64,000 nt of DNA, taken from assembly GCF_040822065.1 (NCBI RefSeq), contig NZ_CP162005.1:5332001-5396000 (forward strand), read 5' to 3'. Shown one piece after another: positions 25,043-35,975 of the stretch; position 1 is the first letter of the stretch, and each line of letters begins with the position of its first letter. The stretch is from Pedobacter sp. WC2423. GTDB lineage: Bacteria; Bacteroidota; Bacteroidia; Sphingobacteriales; Sphingobacteriaceae. A program made the position numbers and the translations under genes. The notes under the pieces are model-generated. The model had not been told where the DNA came from. It searched no databases and saw only the letters and a list, made by a program, of their open reading frames with translations.

Positions 25043-26512
25043 ATGATCAAAAAGATATGCTACTTACTATCTTTCTTCCTTGTTTTTGCTTTAAATAGTT
25101 TTTCACAGCAATTTAAAGTGGCTTTTTCTCCAGCTTCATTAAACCGTCCTTTTACAGGAAAGGTTTTTCTGTACTTATCAAAGAATAATCCTGAGCCCTT
25201 AACTGCATCTATTGGTATTGAGCCATTAAATTGTTTTGCTGTGGAAGTTAAAGGGATTAAACCTGGTGAAAGCGTGGTTATTGACGATCTGGCAACTGCA
25301 TATCCAGTGCTACCTTCAGAAATGGAGCGTGGAACTTATTATATTCAGGCAGTATGGGATTTAAATCTGGGTGGAAGAGCTATTGAAGCGAGTCCGGGTA
25401 ATATATTTAGTCACCCGCAAAAAATAGTGATTGGTAAAGATTTAAAGCAGTCTTTTACTTTACTGGCCGATCAGGTGGTTCCTGAACAGGTTTTTCAGGA
25501 AACAGAATTGATTAAAGAATTTAAAGCTCCTTCCAAATTATTGAGTGATTTTTACCAGAAAAAGTTTACAATAGATGCAGCCGTTCAGTTGCCTGCTGAA
25601 TATTATAAAAATCCGTCGGCTAAATTTCCTGTACTGTTTGTCGTGACTGGTTTTGGCGGTGATCATCACTACATGGCTGTAACGGGCAAATTGCCTTCAG
25701 TAATTGGTACTACGCCGGTGATCCGGGTATTTCTGGATGGTAATTGTGCTTTGGGGCATTCGGCCTACGCCAATAGTGATAACAATGGCCCCTGGGGAGA
25801 TGCACTGACCCGGGAATTTATTCCTTTGCTGGAAAAGCAGTATCGCTGTAATGGGGCAAGATTATTAACGGGTCATAGTAGTGGAGGCTGGTCTGTTTTA
25901 TGGTTACAAACGCATTATCCGAAGCTGTTCGTGGCTACGGCTTCCAGTAGTCCTGATTATGTGGATTTCCGTAAGTTTCTGAATGTCAATTTATATAAAG
26001 ATAGTAACCTGTTTTATGATGCTAAGGGGCGGCTCAATCCAGGGGGAACGGTGGCTGGCAGATTTCCTTTTTCTTATTTGAAAGAAATGTACCAGGTGGA
26101 AAATGTAATTTCAAGGGGGGAGCAGCAGCGGTCTTTTGAAGCAGTATTCAGTAAAAAAGGGAATGATGGATTGCCGGAGTCAATTTGTGATCCTCAAACA
26201 GGGCTGATCAATCAGCATACTGTTGAAAATTGGAAAAAATATGATATTTCTTTATACCTGAGAGACAACTGGAAAGATTTAAGTAAAGATCTGAATGGAA
26301 AAATACGGATATCAATAGGTGATGAGGATAATTTTATGCTGAATTATCCGGTCAGGTTAATGAATGAGGAAATGAAAGCGGTACAGGCAGATATGCTTTT
26401 TAAATATTATCCGGGAGATCATTTTACGGTAAAGACAACAGCATATCTGGCTGATTTGTCTGGCTTCCTTGAAGAAAGATATAAGCAATGGCTGCTTCAG
26501 AAAAAGAAATAG
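25043..26512 (+). CDS. secreted alpha/beta-hydrolase esterase
   Basis: The 489-residue protein has a signal peptide (MIKKICYLLSFFLVFALNSF, cleaved after about SFS). A beta-rich N-terminal domain (25-150) precedes an esterase domain of the D type, with FPVLFVVTGFGGDHHY, the nucleophile elbow TGHSSGGW, and PGDHFT near the C-terminus supplying the catalytic His. Such enzymes hydrolyse ester-linked substrates (siderophores, feruloyl groups); the substrate here is unknown. The upstream pair of Zur-type sites raises the possibility of metal-dependent expression and of a role in metallophore processing, which is inference only. Confidence 0.82.
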   Translation: MIKKICYLLSFFLVFALNSFSQQFKVAFSPASLNRPFTGKVFLYLSKNNPEPLTASIGIEPLNCFAVEVKGIKPGESVVIDDLATAYPVLPSEMERGTYYIQAVWDLNLGGRAIEASPGNIFSHPQKIVIGKDLKQSFTLLADQVVPEQVFQETELIKEFKAPSKLLSDFYQKKFTIDAAVQLPAEYYKNPSAKFPVLFVVTGFGGDHHYMAVTGKLPSVIGTTPVIRVFLDGNCALGHSAYANSDNNGPWGDALTREFIPLLEKQYRCNGARLLTGHSSGGWSVLWLQTHYPKLFVATASSSPDYVDFRKFLNVNLYKDSNLFYDAKGRLNPGGTVAGRFPFSYLKEMYQVENVISRGEQQRSFEAVFSKKGNDGLPESICDPQTGLINQHTVENWKKYDISLYLRDNWKDLSKDLNGKIRISIGDEDNFMLNYPVRLMNEEMKAVQADMLFKYYPGDHFTVKTTAYLADLSGFLEERYKQWLLQKKK

Positions 26513-26513
26513 T

Positions 26514-26557
26514 AAAGAAGGCCTGATCAGCGTTTTATTCATTCAGACCTTCTTTTT
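26514..26557. terminator. bidirectional terminator
   Basis: Arms AAAGAAGGCCTGA and TCAGACCTTCTTT (one mismatch), then further T residues, between convergent genes. Confidence 0.7.
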
Positions 26558-26568
26558 ATTGCTCCGGG

Positions 26569-26757
26569 TTAGTAATTCTCCAGGAAATCTTCTCCCTTTT
26601 GCGTAATTGTTGCGGAGGGGTGCGCACTATCCGGATGAATAAGGATATAACCCAGACGCTCCAGCTCTTCATAAGCATCTTCCATTCCGCCAAGAATAGA
26701 AGAGCTTACTTGTTGTTCCACTGTTTCCAGTATTCTTTTGATTTCTTCATTTTCCAT
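26569..26757 (-). CDS. small hypothetical protein
   Basis: A 62-residue protein starting MENEEIKRIL (ATG at 26757; the frame extends to a TTG at 26772). The first half is an acidic helix; the second half, ELERLGYILIHPDSAHPSAT and ITQKGEDFLENY, looks like a winged-helix fragment, as in the end of many MarR/PadR-type domains. I do not recognise a family. Confidence 0.55.
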   Translation of the reverse strand: MENEEIKRILETVEQQVSSSILGGMEDAYEELERLGYILIHPDSAHPSATITQKGEDFLENY

Positions 26758-26822
26758 ACTTGAATTTAACAATTTTTAAGGCAAGGTGTTTGGTAATTTT
26801 AATACTGTTCGTAAAATATATT

Positions 26823-26830
26823 TATTTTTG
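26823..26830 (+). promoter_or_regulatory. -7 promoter box of the deacetylase gene
   Basis: TATTTTTG matches TAnnTTTG and ends 5 nt before the ATG at 26836. Confidence 0.5.
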
Positions 26831-26835
26831 CGTCC

Positions 26836-27714
26836 ATGAAAACACACCCTCATTCGTTATTTCTCTTTCTTTCATTGTTTCTTTTCGCCTGTCATTCTGA
26901 TTCTAAACAACAAATAGCTAAAACTGCTAAGGATACTGTAATCGTTGCTGAGCAATCAACTGCTCCTGTGAAATCTTTGCCAGCAGACGCTAAAACGATT
27001 ATTTCACGTAAAGAAATCCCGGTATTGTGTTATCACCAGATCAGGGACTGGAAAGCTTCGGATTCTCAAAGAGCACATGACGATATTATTCCTCCTGCTA
27101 ATTTCAGGGATCATATGAAGATGCTCGCAGATAGTGGTTATCATACTATTTTACCCGATCAGCTGTATGATTATTTGAATTACGGTACAAAACTACCTTC
27201 AAAACCGATTATGATTTCTTTTGATGATACGGATTTGGATCAATATACAGTTGGTGCGGCGGAATTAAAAAAGCATGGATTTAAAGGTGTGTTTTTTATT
27301 ATGACTGTATCTATCGGCAGACCAAGATATATGAGCAAAGCGCAGATTAAAGAGCTGTCGGATGATGGGCATGTGATTGCCAGTCATACCTGGAACCATA
27401 AGAACTTTGCGCAGTTTACGGATGAAGACTGGGACATCCAGATTGATAAGCCTACGCAGGCTTTAGAGAAAATTACCGGGAAAAAGGTGGAGTACTTCGC
27501 TTATCCTTATGGAGTTTTCAAGGCAGCTAACCTGCACAAATTAAAAGCGCATGGATTTAAGGCGGCGTTTATTTTGTCTACGCCAATGGATGAGGTGAAT
27601 CCGATTTATACGATCAGAAGGATTATTGATCCGGGACGTTATACGGCTAAGAATTTATATCAAAGTTTACAGAAGAGCTTCAATAAGAAAAAGGTAGTTA
27701 CGCCTGCTTCTTAA
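26836..27714 (+). CDS. polysaccharide deacetylase-family lipoprotein, paralogue 1
   Basis: The 292-residue protein has a lipoprotein signal (FLFLSLFLFACHS, lipid on Cys). The NodB-homology domain starts at about 60 with IPVLCYHQIRDW. Metal-site motifs are ISFDDTDLDQ (first Asp pair) and VIASHTWNHKN (His-x-x-x-His), followed by FAYPYGVF. It resembles PgaB/IcaB-type carbohydrate esterase 4 enzymes that remove acetyl groups from surface glycans. A close paralogue lies at 35976-36854 on the other strand, sharing most of the domain. Confidence 0.88.
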   Translation: MKTHPHSLFLFLSLFLFACHSDSKQQIAKTAKDTVIVAEQSTAPVKSLPADAKTIISRKEIPVLCYHQIRDWKASDSQRAHDDIIPPANFRDHMKMLADSGYHTILPDQLYDYLNYGTKLPSKPIMISFDDTDLDQYTVGAAELKKHGFKGVFFIMTVSIGRPRYMSKAQIKELSDDGHVIASHTWNHKNFAQFTDEDWDIQIDKPTQALEKITGKKVEYFAYPYGVFKAANLHKLKAHGFKAAFILSTPMDEVNPIYTIRRIIDPGRYTAKNLYQSLQKSFNKKKVVTPAS

Positions 27715-27725
27715 GTTATAAATGT

Positions 27726-27763
27726 AAAAAGGGGTGCCTGAAATTTTCAGACACCCCTTTTTT
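27726..27763. terminator. bidirectional terminator
   Basis: AAAAAGGGGTG-C-CTGAAA pairs with TTTCAG-A-CACCCCTTTTT, between the convergent deacetylase and ABC-F genes. Confidence 0.88.
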
Positions 27764-27782
27764 ATAGGGTCAGGTTATAAGC

Positions 27783-30135
<2,353 letters not shown>

Positions 30136-30136
30136 T

Positions 30137-30589
30137 ATGGAAGGACTAAAAGCGAAATTATATCAATCTTGTATGGATTTTATCATGCAAAGGATCAATA
30201 CTGCCGAAACTGCGTTGGAACAGGCACAGGAAGCAAGTAATGATGATACAAAAAGCAGTGCGGGTGATAAGTTTGAGACTACACGGGAAATGATGCAGCA
30301 GGATATTGGCAGAAATAAAAGCTTGTTAATGGATGCAAAGCAGAACCTGGCATTATTGTATTCTTTAGAAGAGGCTGTTCATAGCGATGTAGTTAGAAAC
30401 GGAGCATTGGTTTATACTTCTAACGGGATATTTTATATCAGTATCAGTGCCGGGCAGTTGAAGATTGATGACCAGCAGGCATTTGCGATTTCAGCAGTTT
30501 CCCCGATCGGACAGTTGCTGGTGGGTAAGAAAGTTGGTGAGTCTTTTAGTTTTAATAAGAACGAGTATACGATTAAGAAGATAGATTAG
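30137..30589 (+). CDS. GreA/GreB C-terminal-domain-like protein
   Basis: The 150-residue protein starts MEGLKAKLYQSCM (an in-frame ATG 9 nt upstream overlaps the previous gene). Residues 1-75 form a helical coil, and the C-terminal 70 residues (GALVYTSNGIFYISISAG, SAVSPIGQLLVGKKVGESF) match the FKBP-like domain of GreA/GreB. The acidic tip that stimulates RNA cleavage is not obvious, so it may bind RNA polymerase without acting as a cleavage factor. Homologues are sometimes misnamed 3-oxoacyl-ACP synthase. Confidence 0.78.
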   Translation: MEGLKAKLYQSCMDFIMQRINTAETALEQAQEASNDDTKSSAGDKFETTREMMQQDIGRNKSLLMDAKQNLALLYSLEEAVHSDVVRNGALVYTSNGIFYISISAGQLKIDDQQAFAISAVSPIGQLLVGKKVGESFSFNKNEYTIKKID

Positions 30590-30600
30590 TTTTAAGTTTT

Positions 30601-30649
30601 TTATGATAAAATATCCGTTATCAATTTAATAACGGATATTTTATCATAA
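30601..30649. terminator. bidirectional terminator, long perfect hairpin
   Basis: Two perfect 21-nt arms (30601-30621 and 30629-30649, with core AAAATATCCGTTAT) flank a 7-nt loop between convergent genes. Confidence 0.88.
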
Positions 30650-30664
30650 TGATTTGGGAAGGTT

Positions 30665-31561
30665 TTATCTGCATTTGGCAGGTTTAACAAATGTAAGTCT
30701 GTTAGATTTTCCACAAGGATTGACTGCCTCCACTTCGATTACGTGCTTTTCTGAGCAATCCCAATAAATTGAAAATGAATAATCTCCAACTCTTCTCAAA
30801 ACACCATCGACATACCAATAGTAACTTACGTCTGGTAATTCATTTACTTGAACATTTACCTGTTGCCTTGAAGATTGAAGTGGCCAGAATTTGTAATTGA
30901 AAACATGCTGATAAATTGCGGCTGGGGCGCTGGTACATGTAGGCATGCAAGTAAGGTCTCGGTTTGCTTGGTCTTGTCCATTAGTAATTATATCTACTTC
31001 TGCCATTGCATCCGCATTATCTTGCGTATATGAGATAAATTTTCCTGCAGGTACAGTGTATGTTAATGGTTCCGAAGTGTATCCAGGGCCGCAATTATTT
31101 CTATATAAAACTCTTGTTTTTTCCCTATTATAATAAGTACCAGGTGTAATTACAGATGGATTGATAGTTATTGTAAATTGTTGTCTGGTATCATAAGATC
31201 TGCCTGTATTATCATCGGTTATTTTAATTGTAAAATAATAAGTAGCAGTAACTGGATAAGAGAAACTATTATGTACCATCATACTGAATTTGGTAGGGTT
31301 TTTTGTACTAGCATTCCAAAGGTTTTTTCCTTGTATATTACTGGGATTTGCAGAAGTCCCAATACTTTCATAAGGAGAGGCTGTTGTCGTTTCGGTAGGG
31401 TTAAATAAAGGATAATTTAGGCAGTGTGAAGTAGATGTCTCACCAGAAACAGCTACTTCAATGGTTGAGCCACTGGTTGATGTAGCTGGTCCAGTTAATG
31501 TTTGCGTATACCCGGTTAAACCGAAAAACGTAAGTGATAGCAATAAGTAAATTTTTCTCAT
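30665..31561 (-). CDS. secreted protein with Ig/PKD-like C-terminus, unknown function
   Basis: The 298-residue protein has a signal peptide (MRKIYLLLSLTFFGLTGYTQ). The mature protein is rich in Thr/Ser/Asn and has no membrane segment. The last 80 residues (VQVNELPDVSYYWYVDGVLR and VIEVEAVNPCGKSNRLTF) look like an Ig-fold or PKD-type repeat. Several Cys may form disulphides. I do not recognise the family; it could be a surface or adhesion protein. It begins an AT-richer segment of accessory character. Confidence 0.72.
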   Translation of the reverse strand: MRKIYLLLSLTFFGLTGYTQTLTGPATSTSGSTIEVAVSGETSTSHCLNYPLFNPTETTTASPYESIGTSANPSNIQGKNLWNASTKNPTKFSMMVHNSFSYPVTATYYFTIKITDDNTGRSYDTRQQFTITINPSVITPGTYYNREKTRVLYRNNCGPGYTSEPLTYTVPAGKFISYTQDNADAMAEVDIITNGQDQANRDLTCMPTCTSAPAAIYQHVFNYKFWPLQSSRQQVNVQVNELPDVSYYWYVDGVLRRVGDYSFSIYWDCSEKHVIEVEAVNPCGKSNRLTFVKPAKCR

Positions 31562-31840
31562 TTGATCTTTAATAATTGATGATTTGTCTTTTAGATTAAA
31601 TACAGGCTGTTGGTTTCTATTGTCTTTTAATTGATTTTAGATCATAATAAAAGAAATTTATAATTATAATTACAAATGTAAATTAATATATTTGAAAATA
31701 TAAAGTTAATTAAGAATTTAAGTGATTTTAAATTTATTTTTTTTATCTATTATTAATAATTTTTAATTACTAATGGTTGATTTTCAGTTAAATGCGAATA
31801 TTTTTAAAGTTTATTTAATTTTTATTATAGTATTTTTATT

Positions 31841-34411
31841 TTGTTAAAATTTCTTTTTGTGTTGGTTTTTCCTATACTTCTTTTCTATGGAGATTGTTGG
31901 GGACAGAGTAGTGAAATTAAGGGAAGGATTATCGATGGTCAGACTGGGCTTAAGATTGAATACGCTGATATATTTTTTTATAAAGATTCCTTGAAAATTT
32001 TACGTGTTAACTCAGATACATCTGGAGTATTTACAATTTCCCTTAGTTCATTTAATATATGTAAAAAAGTGGTGGTATCAGCATTAAACTACAAATCTTT
32101 GATTGTTTATGATTTGAAAAATCTAAGGGATAACCAAGGCAATTGGGTGTTTGAACTACAACCACTTAATAATATGTTGAAGACAGTTGAGATAAAGTCA
32201 ACGAAAAAATATCGGGATACTGTTAGAATTGATTTATCTAATGAAAATTTTGACCGCTCAAAAATGGTTGAAGAATTATTTTATACTTCTGGTCTTTCAG
32301 TTGATAGTAGAGGTCAATTATGGTATAAAGGAAATGTAGTTTCTGGGATTAAAGTTAATGGAAAAGATTTTTTTGGAAAAAATAATATGGGTATTTATAA
32401 AATCTTACCAGCATTAACTATGAAGAATATTGAGATTATATCTACGAATATTGATTCTGTTACTAATACTATCATTACAAAACCTGACATAAAATTAAAT
32501 TTTATTCTCAAAGAAAAGTATAATAAGGGGAACTTTGGAAATGTAAATATGTCAGTTGGGAGTTCTGAAAGATACCTGTTTCAAGGTAGTTTATATTTAT
32601 ATAATAAAAATGAACAGTTTTCTTTTTTTATAAATTCTAATAATGTTAATGCTAATGATAATATAATTAATGAACCTGTTGTGGATTTTTCGACTAATAC
32701 TAATACTGTAAAGTATAAATCAGGGAAGATTACTTATGAAAGAACGTTTAAGAAACTTATTCTTTCTGCATCATTGAAAGGAGCTTTAACAGATAAGGAT
32801 TATAAGTCTTTAACTGAAAGGGAAGAACAAATTATATCTCAAAAATCAAAAATGTCAAGTAGTTTAAAGGATAAAATATTTCTATTGGATGAAGCAAATT
32901 TTGGAATAGACTATAAAATGGATTCTTTGAGTGTGTTTTCTTTCCATCAATCTCTTAATTACAAAAATAATAATATTTTAGATTCAACAGAGTACAATAT
33001 TCAAAAAGCTGAAATCAGAACATTGTCTCAAATATATAAGAAAAATGAGAAGGGAACGCTTCAGTTAATCACAAATTTCAAGTATAATTGGAGATCATTT
33101 AGTAAAAAAGGACGAACAATAGGAATTCAATATCTTTATAAGATAGGTAACTATAAAACAAAAGAGTATAATGATATTTTGAATGTAAATGCTGGGCTGC
33201 CAGGTCAATACTTCATTAATGGAAACCGAAATGTATTCACCAAAGCTTTGTCTATAGAATCCACTTTGACAGAGCCCCTGGGGGATAACTCTTATTTCAG
33301 TCTTATTTCAGCTTTTAGAAGAAATATACTGGATTATCATTCAAATGTTGAGAGTGATACTGTAATTAACTTCCTTCGCGACCCTGTTAAGATAAATAAT
33401 AAATATATTGATTTTGGAGGTAAGTATCATAAATCTTTTAAAAAGATAAGCTTTGATGCATCCGTTGGTGTTAATGTTAATTTAAGGCAAGTTGAGTTTG
33501 TAAGTATTCCGGATAATGAAGTTCTTACTAATTTGGTAGCCAAAGTGAATGTTAATTATGCAATAAACAATAGAAAGAATTTGTCTTTTTCTTATAATCA
33601 ATCAGTTGATGAACAGGGAGTTAATAATTTGACTGGTATTAATTCCTCCTTTGGTCTCGTAAGTCAATTTAAAGGCAATCCGTATTTGAAGTCAGAGGTT
33701 AAAAAAAGAATAGAAGTAACATATAATCTAAAGAAATCCGATTCATTGGATCTTTCTTTTTCGGGAGGATTTGATTTATATAAAAATAAATTAGGGTACA
33801 TAGTCAATAGCTCTTCTTCACTTATCCAGGAAACTTACGTTGATAATATTGGCAATGCAAAAACTACAGATCTATCATTTTCTCTAAATCGCTATTTTTC
33901 AAATGGGCGGACTTTAAATTATTTTATAAAATTGAATTATGAGGAGACTCCAGTTATTACTAATCAAGAACTATTGATAAATAAAAGTTATGCAGTGAAT
34001 CAGTCACTATCTTATAATAGTGGATTAATTATATCTATTTTATCTCAATCATCAACATTAAGTGCTTCATTTACTAAATATCATACTGATGCTTATAATT
34101 CTAATTCTTTCAATATTACTTTATCTAATAAATTATCAGCGAACGTTTTTAATATAAAAGCGAGTCTTTTTCCTTTGATTAATCTAAGTAAAAACATAAA
34201 TTCCAGTTTGGCTTATGCAACAAATTTTGAATTATCAAAAGATATTTTTAAGAAGCTTGGTACATGCTGGATTCAAGTGTATGATGTTTTTAACACATTT
34301 AAATATAATAATGACTTTCTTGGTCCAACTTATAAACAGACATTAAAATATTCCAATTTGCAACGATACATTCTCGTTGGTGTAAGTTTTAAATTTAATA
34401 GTATGAAATAG
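31841..34411 (+). CDS. outer-membrane beta-barrel protein with CarboxypepD_reg domain
   Basis: The 856-residue protein has a signal peptide (LFVLVFPILLFYGDCWG). A carboxypeptidase-regulatory-like domain (25-100, IKGRIIDGQTGLKIEYADIF) is followed by a plug-like segment (to about 215), then a long alternating beta-barrel ending in F at VGVSFKFNSMK. This matches the TonB-receptor-like OMP_b-brl family of Bacteroidota rather than a SusC protein, and no partner SusD is present. The first codon is TTG at 31841. Its codons are strikingly AT-rich compared with neighbours, which suggests recent acquisition. The ligand is unknown. Confidence 0.8.
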   Translation: MLKFLFVLVFPILLFYGDCWGQSSEIKGRIIDGQTGLKIEYADIFFYKDSLKILRVNSDTSGVFTISLSSFNICKKVVVSALNYKSLIVYDLKNLRDNQGNWVFELQPLNNMLKTVEIKSTKKYRDTVRIDLSNENFDRSKMVEELFYTSGLSVDSRGQLWYKGNVVSGIKVNGKDFFGKNNMGIYKILPALTMKNIEIISTNIDSVTNTIITKPDIKLNFILKEKYNKGNFGNVNMSVGSSERYLFQGSLYLYNKNEQFSFFINSNNVNANDNIINEPVVDFSTNTNTVKYKSGKITYERTFKKLILSASLKGALTDKDYKSLTEREEQIISQKSKMSSSLKDKIFLLDEANFGIDYKMDSLSVFSFHQSLNYKNNNILDSTEYNIQKAEIRTLSQIYKKNEKGTLQLITNFKYNWRSFSKKGRTIGIQYLYKIGNYKTKEYNDILNVNAGLPGQYFINGNRNVFTKALSIESTLTEPLGDNSYFSLISAFRRNILDYHSNVESDTVINFLRDPVKINNKYIDFGGKYHKSFKKISFDASVGVNVNLRQVEFVSIPDNEVLTNLVAKVNVNYAINNRKNLSFSYNQSVDEQGVNNLTGINSSFGLVSQFKGNPYLKSEVKKRIEVTYNLKKSDSLDLSFSGGFDLYKNKLGYIVNSSSSLIQETYVDNIGNAKTTDLSFSLNRYFSNGRTLNYFIKLNYEETPVITNQELLINKSYAVNQSLSYNSGLIISILSQSSTLSASFTKYHTDAYNSNSFNITLSNKLSANVFNIKASLFPLINLSKNINSSLAYATNFELSKDIFKKLGTCWIQVYDVFNTFKYNNDFLGPTYKQTLKYSNLQRYILVGVSFKFNSMK

Positions 34412-34528
34412 CTTTTAGGAATTTTCAACTATTGAATAATAGAATTTGAGTGGGCAATTATTTGTTGACTGGAAAAGCCCGATTTTGAAGTGCCCCCAAA
34501 AAGTTAGACACTTATTGGGGGCATTTTT

Positions 34529-35074
34529 ATGAATAGAAAAACAAAGTTTAGTTTAAGCTTCAAGGAAGCTTTGGTGAAGGAGGTTGTTTCCGGGTCAATC
34601 GGATCAAGGGAACTTTCCAGAAAGCATGGCATCAACGACCGATACCTACGCCGTCTGGTCAAGAATTACGAGGACCGTGGTAGCTTGAGCCATCAGCAGG
34701 GCAATAATATATACGACAAGGCACTCAAGGTTGCATGCGTTCTTTCGGTGATAAAAAAGCGTTTATCTTTGAGCGAGGCGGCCACATGTTTCGGGATCCC
34801 CAGCGACAGCACCATCGTCCACTGGATGAAGCTCTATGGTGAATTTGGCGAGGAAGGTCTTGAAACTACCAAAGTTGGCCGTTCAAAGAATATGTCGGCA
34901 CCAGATAACAACAGGATAAAAAAGAAGAAGGATCCATTAGATCCACAGGCAGCTTTGCAGGAGGAGCTGGAGTTCCTACGTGCAGAAAATGCATATCTAA
35001 AAAAGCTAAGTGCCTTAATTCAACAGGAAAAGTCCAAAGCGCGCGAACCAAAGCCAAAGCGGTCGAAGAATTAA
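34529..35074 (+). CDS. IS3-family transposase OrfA (HTH subunit), copy 2
   Basis: The 181-residue protein has two helix-turn-helix segments (LSFKEALVKEVVSGSIGSRE and KVACVLSVIKKRLSL) and a coiled coil (EELEFLRAENAYLKKLSAL). It is the counterpart of copy 1 OrfA but differs at many positions. The A6G slippery site lies at 34999-35005 (ctA AAA AAG). Confidence 0.9.
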   Translation: MNRKTKFSLSFKEALVKEVVSGSIGSRELSRKHGINDRYLRRLVKNYEDRGSLSHQQGNNIYDKALKVACVLSVIKKRLSLSEAATCFGIPSDSTIVHWMKLYGEFGEEGLETTKVGRSKNMSAPDNNRIKKKKDPLDPQAALQEELEFLRAENAYLKKLSALIQQEKSKAREPKPKRSKN

Positions 35075-35100
35075 GGCATACCTATGACCTGCATCTATTA

Positions 35101-35889
35101 TTGTCTGCTTCTGAACTGGCGCGGAGCACGTTCTACTATCACCTTAAACATGCTAAAGAAGATAGGTATGCACCTGCCAGGAAGCTGATCTCCGATATCT
35201 TTCACAGACACAGGGGGCGTTATGGATATCGGCGGATAACGGCAGCGCTCAAGCAACAGGGCTGTACGATCAACCACAAAACGGTGTCAAGGATTATGGG
35301 CGAACTTGGGCTAAAATGTACACTGAGGCCTAAAAGATACCGATCCTATAAGGGAGACCATGGAAGGATTGCGCCCGATCTGGTGAGGCGAGGTTTCAAA
35401 ACCGAGCTGCCGAACCAAAAGTGGGTCACTGATGTTACGGAATTTGCAGTGGCAGGCCAGAAACTCTATCTCTCCCCGATACTCGATCTCTACAATTCAG
35501 AGATCATTTCTTATCATCTAGACGTCCGGCCCAATTACGGTCTGGTCGGCAGAATGGTAGAAATGGCATTTGAAAAACATGCCGACCTCAACGGCCTAAT
35601 ACTGCATTCCGACCAGGGATGGCACTATCAGATGAAATCCTATCAGCGTGCGCTAGAAAAGAAGGGGGTGCTACAGAGCATGTCCAGAAAAGGCAACTGC
35701 CTGGACAATGCGGTAATGGAGAACTTCTTCGGAATACTAAAATCAGAACTATTCTACGTGAAAAAATATACATCAGTCGAAGAACTCAAAACAGATATCA
35801 AAAGTTATATTGAATACTACAACAATGACAGGATCAAAATGAAACTAAATGCAAAAAGTCCGGTACAATACCGGACTCTTGCAGCCTAA
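35101..35889 (+). CDS. IS3-family transposase OrfB (DDE integrase), copy 2
   Basis: 262 residues are readable from a TTG at 35101, but the frame is open from the slippery site at 35005, and that stretch contains no ATG or GTG. It includes the region equivalent to the copy 1 start (EELRHTYDLH). OrfB is therefore probably made only as an OrfAB frameshift fusion. The DDE triad is present: KWVTDVTEF, LHSDQGWHYQ, DNAVMENFFGILKSE. HTH_21-like segment: GRYGYRRITAALKQ. Confidence 0.92.
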   Translation: MSASELARSTFYYHLKHAKEDRYAPARKLISDIFHRHRGRYGYRRITAALKQQGCTINHKTVSRIMGELGLKCTLRPKRYRSYKGDHGRIAPDLVRRGFKTELPNQKWVTDVTEFAVAGQKLYLSPILDLYNSEIISYHLDVRPNYGLVGRMVEMAFEKHADLNGLILHSDQGWHYQMKSYQRALEKKGVLQSMSRKGNCLDNAVMENFFGILKSELFYVKKYTSVEELKTDIKSYIEYYNNDRIKMKLNAKSPVQYRTLAA

Positions 35890-35975
35890 TTTTTTAAAGT
35901 TAAATTTGTCCAATCTTTTGGGGTCACTTCATTTATAATGGTATAGATCGGGCTTTTCCAGTCAACAAATAATTA

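Larger units (their letters stand above)
34486..35931 (+). mobile_element. IS3-family insertion sequence, copy 2
   Basis: About 1446 bp. The ends TGAAGTGCCCCCAAAA and, on the other strand, TGAAGTGACCCCAAAA are near-perfect repeats. A 3-bp direct repeat TTT flanks it (34483-34485 and 35932-35934). Its left end matches copy 1 over 23 nt from 34491, including the internal hairpin (TGCCCCCA, TGGGGGCA at 34516) before the orfA ATG. The coding parts of the two copies are clearly divergent, so they are related but distinct elements. Confidence 0.88.
34456..35974. terminator. bidirectional terminator split by an IS
   Basis: Perfect 28-nt arms at 34456-34483 and 35947-35974 (core GGAAAAGCCCGAT and ATCGGGCTTTTCC) flank the second IS. 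Without it they form a hairpin with a 14-nt loop between the barrel gene and the convergent deacetylase gene. Confidence 0.75.
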
